64,000 nt of DNA from Spirochaetota bacterium (GCA_026398615.1 JAPLSN010000016.1:26292-90291); one strand, 5' to 3'. Numbered from the stretch's first letter, positions 8,612 to 17,698 are shown. The notes: generated by a model from the letters alone, not told the origin. Program-made: numbers and translations.

Positions 8612-9778
8612 ATGATCAAACCCTTGCCCCTACGCTTGCTCGAACCCTCTTTCAAGGATCCTCTTACGGATCTTATCCTGGAATTGGACCACCAGAGGAT
8701 CTTTGTCTTGGGAGGATCGACCCCGCCAACACTATTCTTTCAGCTCAAGGAACTCTTTCATATTCTCGAAACCCTCGGTTCGGCGCGCATAGAAGGCAAC
8801 CGGACAACCATAGCGGAACTCGTCGAGCGTAAACTGGACAATCCTGCCGAGGATGAAAAACCCCATGAGATACGCAACATCGATACGGCCCTTATCTTCA
8901 TCGAGGAAACCTGGAGCCGTGACCCAGAGAACTTCCGCATCGACCATAGGCTCATCCGCGAGTTGCACAGGCTGACGACAAGCGGTCTTTCCGTGGGAGC
9001 GGAAGGGGACGCCACCCCCGGTTGCTACCGCGCCGGGCAGGTCAGGATTGCCCGGTCCGCTCACCAGCCTCCCGATGCCGCCGACGTCTTCCCTTTCATG
9101 GACGAACTGCTCAACTACCTTAACAATCCCGATCCACCTAAGTACGACCTCCTCAAGATCGCCTTGGCGCATCACAGCTTCACGTGGATTCACCCCTTCT
9201 CCAACGGCAATGGAAGGACCGTCCGCCTCTTCACCTATGCCCTTCTCTTGAAGACCGGTTTCCGTGTTGGCGGTCCGCGGCCTGCCACGCGTCTCCTCAA
9301 TCCGACCGCGATCTTCTGTTCGGATCGTGACAAGTATTACGATATGCTCTCACGTGCGGATACCGGTACCGACGAGGGCCTCTTATCGTGGTGCTCCTAT
9401 GTGCTTTCGGGATTGAAGGTCGAGCTCGACAAGGTCGCCAGGCTCCTCGACTACGACTGGCTCAAGAAGAATATCCTTGTGCCGGCCATCGTGGAACTGC
9501 ACCGGAAGAACGGGCTCTCCAGCCATGAGCGGACCGTGCTCCTTCTCACGCTCGACAAGGTCGTCATCAGGAATCAGGATATCCGGCCTTCCCTCAATTC
9601 CATCAGCATGGTCCAGGCCTCAAGAATCCTCGCTGAACTTCGCAAGCGTCGGCTTCTGGTGCCTGCCTCGGGGGCCGAGCGAAGCTATGAACTCGGCATC
9701 TCGCAGAGTCCTCTTCTTCGCACCGTCCTTCGCCAGCTTGACCGGCAGGGATTCCTCCCGCTCAAAGGCGAGATATGA
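8612..9778 (+). CDS. Fic domain AMP-transferase (class II) with C-terminal winged helix
   Basis: A 388-residue Fic family protein, expected to move AMP (or another nucleotide moiety) onto a target hydroxyl side chain. The active-site loop HPFSNGNGRT at residues 194-203 contains the catalytic histidine, the phosphate-binding NGNGR and the metal-contacting residues. An N-terminal inhibitory-helix motif SARIEG (57-62, of the S/TxxxE-G/N form) makes it a class II, self-inhibited Fic. The tail (about 310-388) reads as a winged helix-turn-helix (ASRILAELRKRRLLVP). AGGAGG nine bases upstream supports ATG 8612. Its stop overlaps the start of the PLD-SNF2 helicase (ATGA), so the two are translationally coupled. 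That makes a defense role, such as toxin or regulator of the helicase, more likely than chance proximity. Confidence 0.85.
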   Translation: MIKPLPLRLLEPSFKDPLTDLILELDHQRIFVLGGSTPPTLFFQLKELFHILETLGSARIEGNRTTIAELVERKLDNPAEDEKPHEIRNIDTALIFIEETWSRDPENFRIDHRLIRELHRLTTSGLSVGAEGDATPGCYRAGQVRIARSAHQPPDAADVFPFMDELLNYLNNPDPPKYDLLKIALAHHSFTWIHPFSNGNGRTVRLFTYALLLKTGFRVGGPRPATRLLNPTAIFCSDRDKYYDMLSRADTGTDEGLLSWCSYVLSGLKVELDKVARLLDYDWLKKNILVPAIVELHRKNGLSSHERTVLLLTLDKVVIRNQDIRPSLNSISMVQASRILAELRKRRLLVPASGAERSYELGISQSPLLRTVLRQLDRQGFLPLKGEI

Positions 9779-12558
9779 TCGCGCGCCACTCTTCACGGAG
9801 AAGCCCGCTTGACGCGGAGGTCCTCAAGGCGAGATTGGCCGGGGCCTCGTCCTACGACCGTATCGCTGGCTACTTCCGGTCGAGCCTCTTCGAGATTGCG
9901 GGTGAGGAGCTGGACGCCATATCAGGACCGATCCGCATCATCTGCAATTCCGATCTGGACGCGCGCGACGTGCTCACCGCCCAGGCCGCTCAAGCGGCAC
10001 TTCGTTCAAGCTGGTGCCGTGGTGAACCCGAAAACTTGCCCCCGGCCGCCCAGGGCCGCATCCAGGCTCTCTACCGCTTCCTCTCGACGAAGCGCATGCA
10101 AGTAAAGGTCCTTCCTGATGATGTCTTCGGGCTCATCCACGGCAAGGCTGGCCTGATCCGCTATCCCGATGGTCGGGCAATGACTTTCCTTGGTAGCGTC
10201 AACGAGAGTGCCACGGCCTGGAAACTGAACTATGAACTCCTCTGGGAAGACGATAGCCCCGAGGCAATCGCCTGGGTCGCCGAGGAGTTTGAAAGCCTCT
10301 GGCACGACACCCACGCCGTCGACCTTGCCTGTTGCCCCTTCGTGGAAGTGGATCTCAAGCGCTTGGCCAAGCGCACGGTCATCGCCGTAGGCGACTGGCG
10401 GGGCGCGCCGGAACCATCGTCGGTGGCCGTTGAAAGTCCCGTCTATCGCAGGGAACAGGGCCTCTGGCCCCACCAGAAATACTTCATACGCCTTGCCATC
10501 GAACGCCACCGCCGGGCATCCGCCCGCCTTGTCCTCGCCGACCAGGTCGGTCTCGGAAAAACCGTCCAGCTTGCCATGGCGGCCCTCCTCATGGCCCTTG
10601 AGGGCCCGGGGCCAATCCTCATTCTCGCCCCCAAGGCCCTCCTCAAGCAGTGGCAGGTCGAGATGGTCGACCTCCTCAGGATGCCTTCCGCCCGATGGAC
10701 AGGCAGCGCCTGGGTCGATGAAAACGGCATCGAGTATCCATCCGATGGCATCGCGGGTCTCGCTTCCTGCCCGCGTCGACTTGGCCTCGTTTCCCAGGGC
10801 CTGATCACCCGCGGCCGGAAGGATGTATGGGACAGCCTCCTTTCCCGCGAGTATCTCTGCGTCATCGTCGATGAAGCCCACCGTGCCCGCCGTCGCAACA
10901 TCCCCAAGGTCGATGCGAGCGCTGACGAGGTCAACGAGAAGGCCGAACCCAACAAGCTGATGGAGTTCCTTCAGAAGATCTCCCCCGGAACCAGGTCGAT
11001 GCTTCTGGCAACGGCCACGCCTGTCCAGCTGCACCCCGTCGAGGCCTGGGATCTCCTGGGCATCCTTGGCCTTGGTCATTCATCTGTCCTTGGGGACTGT
11101 CGCCTTCGTTTCGGTCCATGGTGGCGCCCGGCCGAATGCCTGGAAGTCGCAACCGGCTCCAAGCCGCTCCCGGAGCATCCCGGAGATGCCTGGAATTACC
11201 TTCGGGATCCTGTCATCACCGAGGACGAAGACGAGTGCAACGTCATTCGCGACATCCGCGACCGTTTCAGGATGAAGGCCGATGATTGGACGCTTAAGCC
11301 CGAAGACTACGAACGTATCCCGATAGCTTTGCGACGAAACAAGATCGAAGGTTCCTGGCTCGCTTCCTATCCGGCCAGGCACAATCCCCTTCTGCGCGGA
11401 ATCGTTCGCCGCACCCGGCAGTACCTCGAGGAAACGATCAATCCAGTCACCAAGCAGTCCTTCCTCCCCAAGGTGGCGGTGGTGTTGTATGGAGAAAGCA
11501 CCGCCGCCGCGCTCGGCCTTGGGCCATACCTTTCCGATGCCTATGTGGAGGCAGAAAAATTCAGCCGACTTCTCGCCAAGCGCGTACAGTCGGCGGGCTT
11601 CTTCAAGACGCTCCTCCTCCGACGCCTTGGCAGCTCCCTGGAAGCCGGCAAAGGCACCATCACCCGCCTTCTGGCACGCGCTGAAATCACCGACACCGAT
11701 GATACCGAGGATGATGAAGAGCTCTTTGATTCAGACACCCAAGTGACTTCCTTCGAGGACTTCACCGGGGAGGAAGTCGAATCCCTCCATAGATGCCTGG
11801 CCCTGCTCGAATCAAGCGGTGAAGAGGATCCCAAGCTTGCGGAGGTCTACCGCTACCTCTTCGAAGGCTCCAGTGAACACCAGCGTGCGACCGGTCCCTG
11901 GCTTGACAGGGGGTGCATTCTATTCTCCCAGTACTACGATACCGCTTTCTGGATCGGCCAGAAACTCGCCGGGCATCCGCTCGCCGGTTCGCAAACAATC
12001 GGCCTGTATGCCGGCTCGGGACGCTCCCTTATCTGGGAGAACGGCAGAGCTCGCCGCGCCGACCGTGACGAGATCAAGGCCATGGTTGCCCAAGGTCGCA
12101 TCAAGATCCTTCTCGGAACCGATGCCGCCTCGGAAGGCCTGAACCTCCAGCGCCTCGGCAGCCTTGTCCACATCGACTTACCCTGGAATCCCACCCGCCT
12201 GGAGCAGCGCAAGGGCCGCATCCAGCGCATCGGCCAGCGTTACCCGGAGGTATGGATAGCCAACCTCCGTTATCGCGATTCGGTGGAAGATCGCGTCCAC
12301 GTACTCCTCTCCCAGCGACTTGCCGCCATTCACGGCCTCTTCGGACAGATCCCCGACACCCTGGAGGACGTCTGGATCGCCATGGCCATGGGTGACCAGG
12401 AAGACGCCGCCCGACGCATCGATCGGGCCACAGCCCTTAAAGCCAATCCATTTGATGCAAAGTACGGCATTGTGGTCGACGAGGATTGGGACAGCAACCC
12501 TCGGGTCATTGATCCGATTGAGACGGCGGAGGTATTGAGAAAGGGGTGGCTTTGTTGA
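9775..12558 (+). CDS. PLD-like nuclease / SNF2-family helicase, anti-phage island effector
   Basis: A 927-residue fusion. The first ~180 residues are a phospholipase-D-like domain with H122-G-K124 and the follow-up GSVNESATAW stretch of PLD-type nucleases. The rest is a two-lobed SNF2/SF2 translocase: motif I LADQVGLGKT at 254-263, motif II DEAH at 366-369, motif III-like ATATPV, and motif VI QRKGRIQRIGQ at 811-821. A very acidic insert (about 640-670, DTDDTEDDEEL) separates the lobes. Single PLD-SNF2 proteins of this type are known partners of DUF1156/DUF499 antiviral arrays and resemble DISARM helicases. Only one HxK is evident, so nuclease activity would need dimerisation or might be lost. 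The start overlaps the Fic stop by 4 nt. Confidence 0.85.
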   Translation: MIARHSSRRSPLDAEVLKARLAGASSYDRIAGYFRSSLFEIAGEELDAISGPIRIICNSDLDARDVLTAQAAQAALRSSWCRGEPENLPPAAQGRIQALYRFLSTKRMQVKVLPDDVFGLIHGKAGLIRYPDGRAMTFLGSVNESATAWKLNYELLWEDDSPEAIAWVAEEFESLWHDTHAVDLACCPFVEVDLKRLAKRTVIAVGDWRGAPEPSSVAVESPVYRREQGLWPHQKYFIRLAIERHRRASARLVLADQVGLGKTVQLAMAALLMALEGPGPILILAPKALLKQWQVEMVDLLRMPSARWTGSAWVDENGIEYPSDGIAGLASCPRRLGLVSQGLITRGRKDVWDSLLSREYLCVIVDEAHRARRRNIPKVDASADEVNEKAEPNKLMEFLQKISPGTRSMLLATATPVQLHPVEAWDLLGILGLGHSSVLGDCRLRFGPWWRPAECLEVATGSKPLPEHPGDAWNYLRDPVITEDEDECNVIRDIRDRFRMKADDWTLKPEDYERIPIALRRNKIEGSWLASYPARHNPLLRGIVRRTRQYLEETINPVTKQSFLPKVAVVLYGESTAAALGLGPYLSDAYVEAEKFSRLLAKRVQSAGFFKTLLLRRLGSSLEAGKGTITRLLARAEITDTDDTEDDEELFDSDTQVTSFEDFTGEEVESLHRCLALLESSGEEDPKLAEVYRYLFEGSSEHQRATGPWLDRGCILFSQYYDTAFWIGQKLAGHPLAGSQTIGLYAGSGRSLIWENGRARRADRDEIKAMVAQGRIKILLGTDAASEGLNLQRLGSLVHIDLPWNPTRLEQRKGRIQRIGQRYPEVWIANLRYRDSVEDRVHVLLSQRLAAIHGLFGQIPDTLEDVWIAMAMGDQEDAARRIDRATALKANPFDAKYGIVVDEDWDSNPRVIDPIETAEVLRKGWLC

Positions 12559-12620
12559 TACACTGGGATGTTATTCTTCAAGCTCATTTCAATCTTTCCA
12601 TCATGATGCAGAGGCGACGC

Positions 12621-12755
12621 CATGAAGGCTGTTGTCGACCTCCTCCGCAAGAAAGAAAGCACTGCCCGCCTTGTTGCCCTTTCTACTTGTCCCGGATTTG
12701 CCCGATGGCCCAATCGAGGGCTTCCTGAACCATGGAGGCTGGCGGCTGCCGGATG
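12621..12755 (+). pseudogene. Possible truncated island gene (N-terminal fragment)
   Basis: An ATG preceded by GAGG opens a 44-codon frame beginning MKAVVDLLRKKESTARLVAL. After about 20-25 codons it runs into sequence antisense to the malic enzyme gene, where the composition changes. It may be the start of an island gene cut off at the right boundary of the insertion. With no homology evidence it could also be chance. Confidence 0.25.
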
Positions 12756-14164
12756 AACCCGGCATCCTCGAGCGAGCGGAACATGGCCCGGGACGCTTCG
12801 ATGTCGGCGAGCGCGCGCGCGTACACGTCGCCGCGGGGAAGGGGATTCCGCGCCACGCCCTCCGCTGCGGCCTGCTCGGCCACGTCCGCCGCCTCCGTGG
12901 CGAAGACCCCGGTTTCTTCCATGGATGGCATGATGCTGTCGGGCGAGATGCCGCGGCGTTTCGCGAAATCGGCCAGGGAATGCGCGCAGCGTATGGCCAT
13001 GCCGTCGGTGATCCCCCTGGCGCGCACGAGGAGGGCGCCCTTGAGGATGCCCGGGAAGCAGACCGAGTTGTTCACCTGGTTCGGGAAGTCCCCGCGGCCC
13101 GTGGCCACGATGAAGGCGCCTTCCTCCTTCGCGGCATACGGCCATATCTCCGGCACCGGGTTGGCGCAGGCGAAGACGATGGCCCTGTCCGCCATGGAGC
13201 GGACCCAGGGGCGCTTGATGACGTCCGGTCCAGGGGCGGAGAGCGCGATGACGACGTCCGCGCCCTTCATGGCTTCTTCCGGCGTCTCCAGCCTTCCCGG
13301 GTTGGTCGAGGCGGCCAGTTCCCACTGGCGGTATGCGGACGCGTCGGATTCCAGGTCCCTTCTTCCGGCATGGAGGCCGCCGTGCAGGTCGAAGAGCGCG
13401 ATCTTCCCCGGATCGCCGCCGCCCGCCATGATGAGGCGCGCGATCGTCGTGTTGGCCGCGCCCGCCCCGAAAAGAACGATGCGGACGTCGGGAAGCCTCT
13501 TGCCCGCCAGTTCCAGGGCGTTGAGGAGCCCTGCCAGCGTGACGCAGGCGGTGCCCTGGGCGTCGTCGTGCCAGACGGGTATGTCGCAGGAATCGCGCAG
13601 CTCGTCGAGGACCCTGAAGCAGTTGGGTTGGCTGATGTCCTCGAGGTTGACGGCTCCGAATGAATGCTGGACCATGCGCACGAAGTCCACGATCCGTCCC
13701 GGGTCGTGGATGCCGTCCCGGCCGCGGGAATCCATGCAGAGCGGCACGGCGTCCACGCCGCCGAGGTATTTCATGAGGTAGGCCTTGCCTTCCATGACGC
13801 CCATGCCGCCGGGGGGCGAGCAGTCCCCGTCGCCGAGCACCCTGGTGGAATCGCTCACGATGGCCACGGTGTTCCCGCGGCCGGACAGGCTGAAAGATTC
13901 GTCCTCGCCCGTGCCGAAGGAATCCCGGATGGCCGTGGAGACGGAGGACACGCCCGGGGTGTACCATACCCCCAGCCACGACGGGTGGGGCAGGCCGCAG
14001 CGCGGGGCCGTCTGGAGCTTCCCCCCGTAGAAACGGTGGGCGAGCAGGGCGAGGCGCTTGTAGAAGAGGGTCTGCGCCCTCGCGACGGCATCCCCGTCGA
14101 AGGAAGCGGGAAAGGAAGCCCTGATCTTTTGCGCGGAAATGTCGATGCTTTCGTTGAGGGACAT
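12683..14164 (-). CDS. NAD(P)-dependent malic enzyme
   Basis: A 493-residue malic enzyme (oxidative decarboxylation of malate to pyruvate and CO2 with NAD(P)H). The N-terminal malic domain shows WLGVWYTPGVSSVS, the DSRG/RDG segment and VWHDDAQGTACVTLAGLLNA with the metal-binding acidic residues. The NAD-binding domain shows VLFGAGAANTTIARL and later FACANPVPEI. It matches the family throughout, with no phosphotransacetylase extension. Start ATG 14164 is preceded by GGAGA at normal spacing. It diverges from zwf across 85 bp, so NADPH-generating reactions may share a control region. Substrate and cofactor preference cannot be read from sequence. Confidence 0.9.
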   Translation of the reverse strand: MSLNESIDISAQKIRASFPASFDGDAVARAQTLFYKRLALLAHRFYGGKLQTAPRCGLPHPSWLGVWYTPGVSSVSTAIRDSFGTGEDESFSLSGRGNTVAIVSDSTRVLGDGDCSPPGGMGVMEGKAYLMKYLGGVDAVPLCMDSRGRDGIHDPGRIVDFVRMVQHSFGAVNLEDISQPNCFRVLDELRDSCDIPVWHDDAQGTACVTLAGLLNALELAGKRLPDVRIVLFGAGAANTTIARLIMAGGGDPGKIALFDLHGGLHAGRRDLESDASAYRQWELAASTNPGRLETPEEAMKGADVVIALSAPGPDVIKRPWVRSMADRAIVFACANPVPEIWPYAAKEEGAFIVATGRGDFPNQVNNSVCFPGILKGALLVRARGITDGMAIRCAHSLADFAKRRGISPDSIMPSMEETGVFATEAADVAEQAAAEGVARNPLPRGDVYARALADIEASRAMFRSLEDAGFIRQPPASMVQEALDWAIGQIRDK

Positions 14165-14249
14165 GACGTTCTCCGTGTATAGTGGTGCTGACGCATCCTA
14201 CCATAGGCTATCAGGGGCGGCGCTGTACAGGACCGTCCGCGCGAGGATC

Positions 14250-15854
14250 ATGATCGACGGGAATCCAGACGACAACGAGAAGAACGAACCCGACCGCGCG
14301 ACCGTCATGGTCATCTTCGGCGCCACAGGCGACCTGACGCGGCGCAAGCTCGTGCCCGCGCTGTACAACCTGTTCGTCGACGGACGCCTCCACGAACGGC
14401 TGTCCGTGGTCGCCTTCGCGCGCAAGCCCTTCGATGACGGATCCTACCGCGATTCGCTGCGCGACGATTGCGTGCGCTACATGGCCGAAAGGTCCGGGGA
14501 GCGTCCCTTCTCGGCCGCGGCGTGGGACCGCTTCGCGTCCCGGATTTCATATTTCCGGGGCGATTTCGGCGATCCGGGCGTCTATGGGCGCCTTGCGTCC
14601 GAGTGGCTCGGGAACCGGGAAGCGAACCTGCTCTTCTACCTCGCCTGCGCCCCCGACGCCTTCGCGGAAGTCGCCGCCGGTGTGGCCGCCGCCGGTTTCG
14701 GCACCGCGGGCCTTTCCTTCGACCCGAACCGCCCCTGGCGCCGCCTCGTCGCCGAAAAGCCTTTCGGGTACGACCTCGCGGCGGCCCGGTCCCTCAACCG
14801 CGCCCTCATGGCGGCCTTCGACGAGGAAGACATCTTCAGGGTCGACCATTACCTCGGCAAGGAAGCCGTCCAGAACCTCCTCTATTTCCGCTTTTCGAAC
14901 TCCATATTCGAACCCCTCTGGAACCGGCGCTACGTCGAGCGGGTGGAGATCCGCGTCCTCGAAACCCTTGGCATCGGCGGTCGGGGCGGCTACTACGACC
15001 GGGCGGGCGCCGCCCGGGACATGATCCAGAACCACCTGCTCCAGGTGATGTGCCTGATGGCCATGGAACCCCCGGCGAGCCTGTCGCCGCGGGACATCCG
15101 CGAACAAAAGGTCCGCGTCCTCCGCTCGGTGCCCATGTACGGCCCGGAGGAATGCCGCAGGCGGAGCGTCCGCGGCCAGTACGTCGGCGGGATCTCCGCC
15201 AACGGGGAACCCATCCTCGCCTACCGCGACGAAGCCCGGGTCGAACGGGGATCGCCGACGGAAACCTTCGCGGCCGTCAGGCTCGGGATCGACAACTGGC
15301 GTTGGGCCGGCGTTCCCTTCCTGCTCGTCACCGGCAAGGCGCTCCGCGAACGCCGCGCCGAGATCGTCGTCCACTTCCGCCAGCCCGTCGACCCGCCCTT
15401 CGCCGGCATCCTCGGGGATCCGGCGAGCGCCAACGAACTCGTCGTCAACATCCGGCCGGAATCCGGCATCGCGATCAGCTTCAACGCCAAGGATGGCGGA
15501 TCGGCTTCCGTCGTGCGCGAGGAATTCCGCTTCGCCGTGAAACCGCGCGGGGACCGCATTCCCTGCGACGACCGCATTCCCTGCGGGGACCGCATTCCCT
15601 GCGGCGACCGCATACCCGAAGCCTACGAACGCCTCATCTTGGATGCCGTCGAGGGCGATCCTACCCTCTTCATCCGTTTCGACGAGGTGGAGGAATCCTG
15701 GCGGGTGGCCGACGCCGTGATCCGATCCTGGGACGACCCGGGCGTACCGCTCGTCCCCTATCCGGCCGGCTCCGACGGGCCCGGGCTCGCGAAGCTTCGC
15801 GATGACCCGGCCTTCGACGCCGCGCGCGCGGAGTCCGCGCCGCGTGCGGGTTGA
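14250..15854 (+). CDS. zwf: Glucose-6-phosphate 1-dehydrogenase
   Basis: A 534-residue G6PD, oxidising glucose-6-phosphate to 6-phosphogluconolactone with NADP. The N-terminal Rossmann fingerprint is FGATGDLTRRK. EKPFG places substrate-binding K170, and the catalytic segment RVDHYLGKE has D199 and H200. The C-terminal part keeps EAYERLILDA and the FIRFDEVEESW stretch. I chose ATG 14250 because the upstream extension overlaps the divergent malic enzyme gene; its ribosome site is weak. Unusually, just before EAYERL there is a four-fold GDRIPC-type repeat (see repeat at 15549). The gene ends 6 nt before the lactonase gene that acts next in the pathway. Confidence 0.93.
   Translation: MIDGNPDDNEKNEPDRATVMVIFGATGDLTRRKLVPALYNLFVDGRLHERLSVVAFARKPFDDGSYRDSLRDDCVRYMAERSGERPFSAAAWDRFASRISYFRGDFGDPGVYGRLASEWLGNREANLLFYLACAPDAFAEVAAGVAAAGFGTAGLSFDPNRPWRRLVAEKPFGYDLAAARSLNRALMAAFDEEDIFRVDHYLGKEAVQNLLYFRFSNSIFEPLWNRRYVERVEIRVLETLGIGGRGGYYDRAGAARDMIQNHLLQVMCLMAMEPPASLSPRDIREQKVRVLRSVPMYGPEECRRRSVRGQYVGGISANGEPILAYRDEARVERGSPTETFAAVRLGIDNWRWAGVPFLLVTGKALRERRAEIVVHFRQPVDPPFAGILGDPASANELVVNIRPESGIAISFNAKDGGSASVVREEFRFAVKPRGDRIPCDDRIPCGDRIPCGDRIPEAYERLILDAVEGDPTLFIRFDEVEESWRVADAVIRSWDDPGVPLVPYPAGSDGPGLAKLRDDPAFDAARAESAPRAG
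15549..15620 (+). repeat. 18-bp tandem repeat within zwf
   Basis: Four in-frame 18-bp units, of the form GGGGACCGCATTCCCTGC, encode the hexapeptide GDRIPC (last unit GDRIPE). Units one and three are identical and the second and fourth differ slightly. It inserts a cysteine-bearing repeat in a surface-loop position that is normally unrepeated in G6PD. Confidence 0.9.
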
Positions 15855-15860
15855 GCTTCA

Positions 15861-16541
15861 GTGATTGTCGCCAGGTTCCCGTCGCGCTCTTCGTGGATCG
15901 CGGCGGCGGTCGATGATTTCGTCGAAGCCATCCGTGGCTTCGAACCGTCGTCGTCCCCGACCGGGCGCTTCGAAATTTGCGCCGCTGGCGGAACGACCCC
16001 CGGCGGGGTATATCAAGCCATCGCCGCACTCCCTTTGAACGTGCCCGTCCGCCTGCGTCCCGGCGATGAACGCTGGCTGCCCGCGGGATCGCCCGATCGC
16101 AACGGCGTCATGCTCCGTAGGGCTTTCTCCGGGCATGCGTGGGAGATCGAGCCGGAATTCGGCGAATGGCCGTCATTCGTTCCAGGGAGTTCTCCGGAAC
16201 GAGCCGCCTCGGAGTATGGGGAGCGCCTGCTCGGGGAATTCCTGGGTTTTCCCCGTTTCGACTACTGCTGGCTCGGGCTCGGGGCGGACGGCCATACCGC
16301 ATCGCTCTTTCCGGGGCTTGATGCCGGCGAGGGCAGGGTGGCCGTCGCCGGAGCATCGCCCCTTGCCCCGTGCGGGCGCTTGTCGTTTTCGGCCCCGGTG
16401 TTCCGGGCCGCTCGCCGCGTCGTGTTCCTCGTCGCGGGGCCGGCCAAGCTGGATGCACTCGACCGGCTCGAATCCGGGGATCCTTCCATTCCCGCGACCC
16501 GGGCCGCTCCTGCGGACACGCTGGTCCTCTATTCGCCCTGA
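15861..16541 (+). CDS. pgl: 6-phosphogluconolactonase
   Basis: A 226-residue DevB/SOL-type 6-phosphogluconolactonase hydrolysing the product of Zwf. Family motifs visible are AAGGTTPGGVY near residues 41-51, DERWLP around 70, and LGLGADGHTASLFPG near 139-153, which carries the catalytic histidine and aspartate. The start is a GTG 6 nt after the zwf stop, so expression depends on the zwf transcript. The length is normal for the family, and the operon context makes the assignment secure. Confidence 0.9.
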   Translation: MIVARFPSRSSWIAAAVDDFVEAIRGFEPSSSPTGRFEICAAGGTTPGGVYQAIAALPLNVPVRLRPGDERWLPAGSPDRNGVMLRRAFSGHAWEIEPEFGEWPSFVPGSSPERAASEYGERLLGEFLGFPRFDYCWLGLGADGHTASLFPGLDAGEGRVAVAGASPLAPCGRLSFSAPVFRAARRVVFLVAGPAKLDALDRLESGDPSIPATRAAPADTLVLYSP

Positions 16542-16618
16542 ATCGGGCGGTATGGGGTCGGGGCGCCGTCCCTTTTCCCGGTATTCGCCGAATATGATGT
16601 TGCTACGAGAAAAAACAC

Positions 16619-16647
16619 TTGATGCATCCGAATTTCCCGTCTACAAT
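16619..16647 (+). promoter_or_regulatory. Sigma70-type promoter of the TRAP operon
   Basis: TTGATG (16619-16624), 17-bp spacer, TACAAT (16642-16647). The predicted transcript would start near 16654, giving a leader of about 53 nt with AGGAGG at 16694-16699 before the ATG. Confidence 0.7.
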
Positions 16648-16706
16648 CAAAAAAGCTCGATCCGGCCTTTAATACCCGGATCCCATCTTACCCAGGAGGC
16701 AAGTTA

Positions 16707-17645
16707 ATGAAGAAGCTTTTCGCGTTCGTCATCATTGCGACGATCGCCTTCGCGGTCGTCTTCGCGGCCCCGGTGTTCATCAATCTGGCGACCGGCGGCG
16801 CAGCCGGAACCTACTTCCCGCTCGGCGGAGCCATGGCCGAGATCTGGAACACCAACATCAAGAACATGAACGCCACCGCCCAGACCTCGGGCGCGTCGGC
16901 TGCCAACATCAACCTGCTCCGCGACAAGAACGCTGACGTCATCATCGTCCAGAACGACGTGGCTTTCTACGCCATCAACGGCGTCGAGCTTTTCAAGGAG
17001 AAGTATCCCATGCTGCTCGGCATGGCCTGCCTCTACAACGAAACCTGCCAGCTCGTCTCGATCGAAGGCACGGGCGTGAAGACGCTCGCCGATCTGAAGG
17101 GCAAGCGTATCGCGGTCGGCGCCGCCGGTTCCGGCGTGGAAGCCAACGCCCGCCAGATCATGGAGATGGCCGGCATCACCTATGCCGACATCAAGGTCCA
17201 GTACCTCAACTTTGCGGATGCCGTGAACAACCTCAAGGACGGCAACATCGACGCCGCCTTCCTCACCGCCGGCCACCCGACCGCCGCCGTCCAGGACCTC
17301 GCGGTTTCCAAGAAGCTCGTCGTCCTGTCCATCCCCAAGGACATTGCCGGCAAGCTCCAGCAGAAGTACCCGTTCTATGCCCCGGTCGTCATCCCGGCGA
17401 ACACCTACCCGGGCCAGACCTCCGACGTCCAGACCCTCGCCGTGAAGGCCATGCTCGCCTGCTCCAAGGACCTCCCCACCGACACCGTCTACCAGATGCT
17501 CAAGACGATGTATGCCAACGGCGCCAAGCTCAAGGCCACCCACAAGGTCGGCGAGCAGATCATCCCCGCCAACGGCAAGTCCGGCATGTCCCTCAAGCTT
17601 CATCCCGGTGCCGAGAAGTATTTCAAGGAAGCGGGCGTCAAGTAA
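16707..17645 (+). CDS. TAXI family TRAP transporter substrate-binding protein
   Basis: A 312-residue exported solute-binding protein. A Sec signal peptide covers about the first 21 residues (MKKLFAFVIIATIAFAVVFA). The mature N-terminus reads LATGGAAGTYFPLGGAMAEIW, the TAXI (TRAP-associated extracytoplasmic immunogenic) signature, followed by the RIAVGAAGSGVEANAR ligand-loop stretch. TAXI proteins deliver small carboxylates or amino acids such as glutamate to fused TRAP permeases; the ligand here is unknown. It has its own promoter, a strong ribosome site and a following terminator, so the binding protein is probably made in excess over the permease two genes downstream. Confidence 0.9.
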   Translation: MKKLFAFVIIATIAFAVVFAAPVFINLATGGAAGTYFPLGGAMAEIWNTNIKNMNATAQTSGASAANINLLRDKNADVIIVQNDVAFYAINGVELFKEKYPMLLGMACLYNETCQLVSIEGTGVKTLADLKGKRIAVGAAGSGVEANARQIMEMAGITYADIKVQYLNFADAVNNLKDGNIDAAFLTAGHPTAAVQDLAVSKKLVVLSIPKDIAGKLQQKYPFYAPVVIPANTYPGQTSDVQTLAVKAMLACSKDLPTDTVYQMLKTMYANGAKLKATHKVGEQIIPANGKSGMSLKLHPGAEKYFKEAGVK

Positions 17646-17666
17646 ACGCCGAATGCACCTGACTGC

Positions 17667-17698
17667 GGGCGTCGGGGGATCGCCGACGCCCGTTTTTT
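17667..17698 (+). terminator. Rho-independent terminator after the TAXI gene
   Basis: GGGCGTCGG pairs with CCGACGCCC across a short loop and is followed by GTTTTTT. It lies just before the DUF1850 start and would lower expression of the downstream TRAP genes relative to the binding protein. Confidence 0.8.

Noticed and set aside
15549..15620. 18-bp repeats resembling a CRISPR or attachment site
   Set aside because: They are in-frame coding repeats inside zwf with no spacers.
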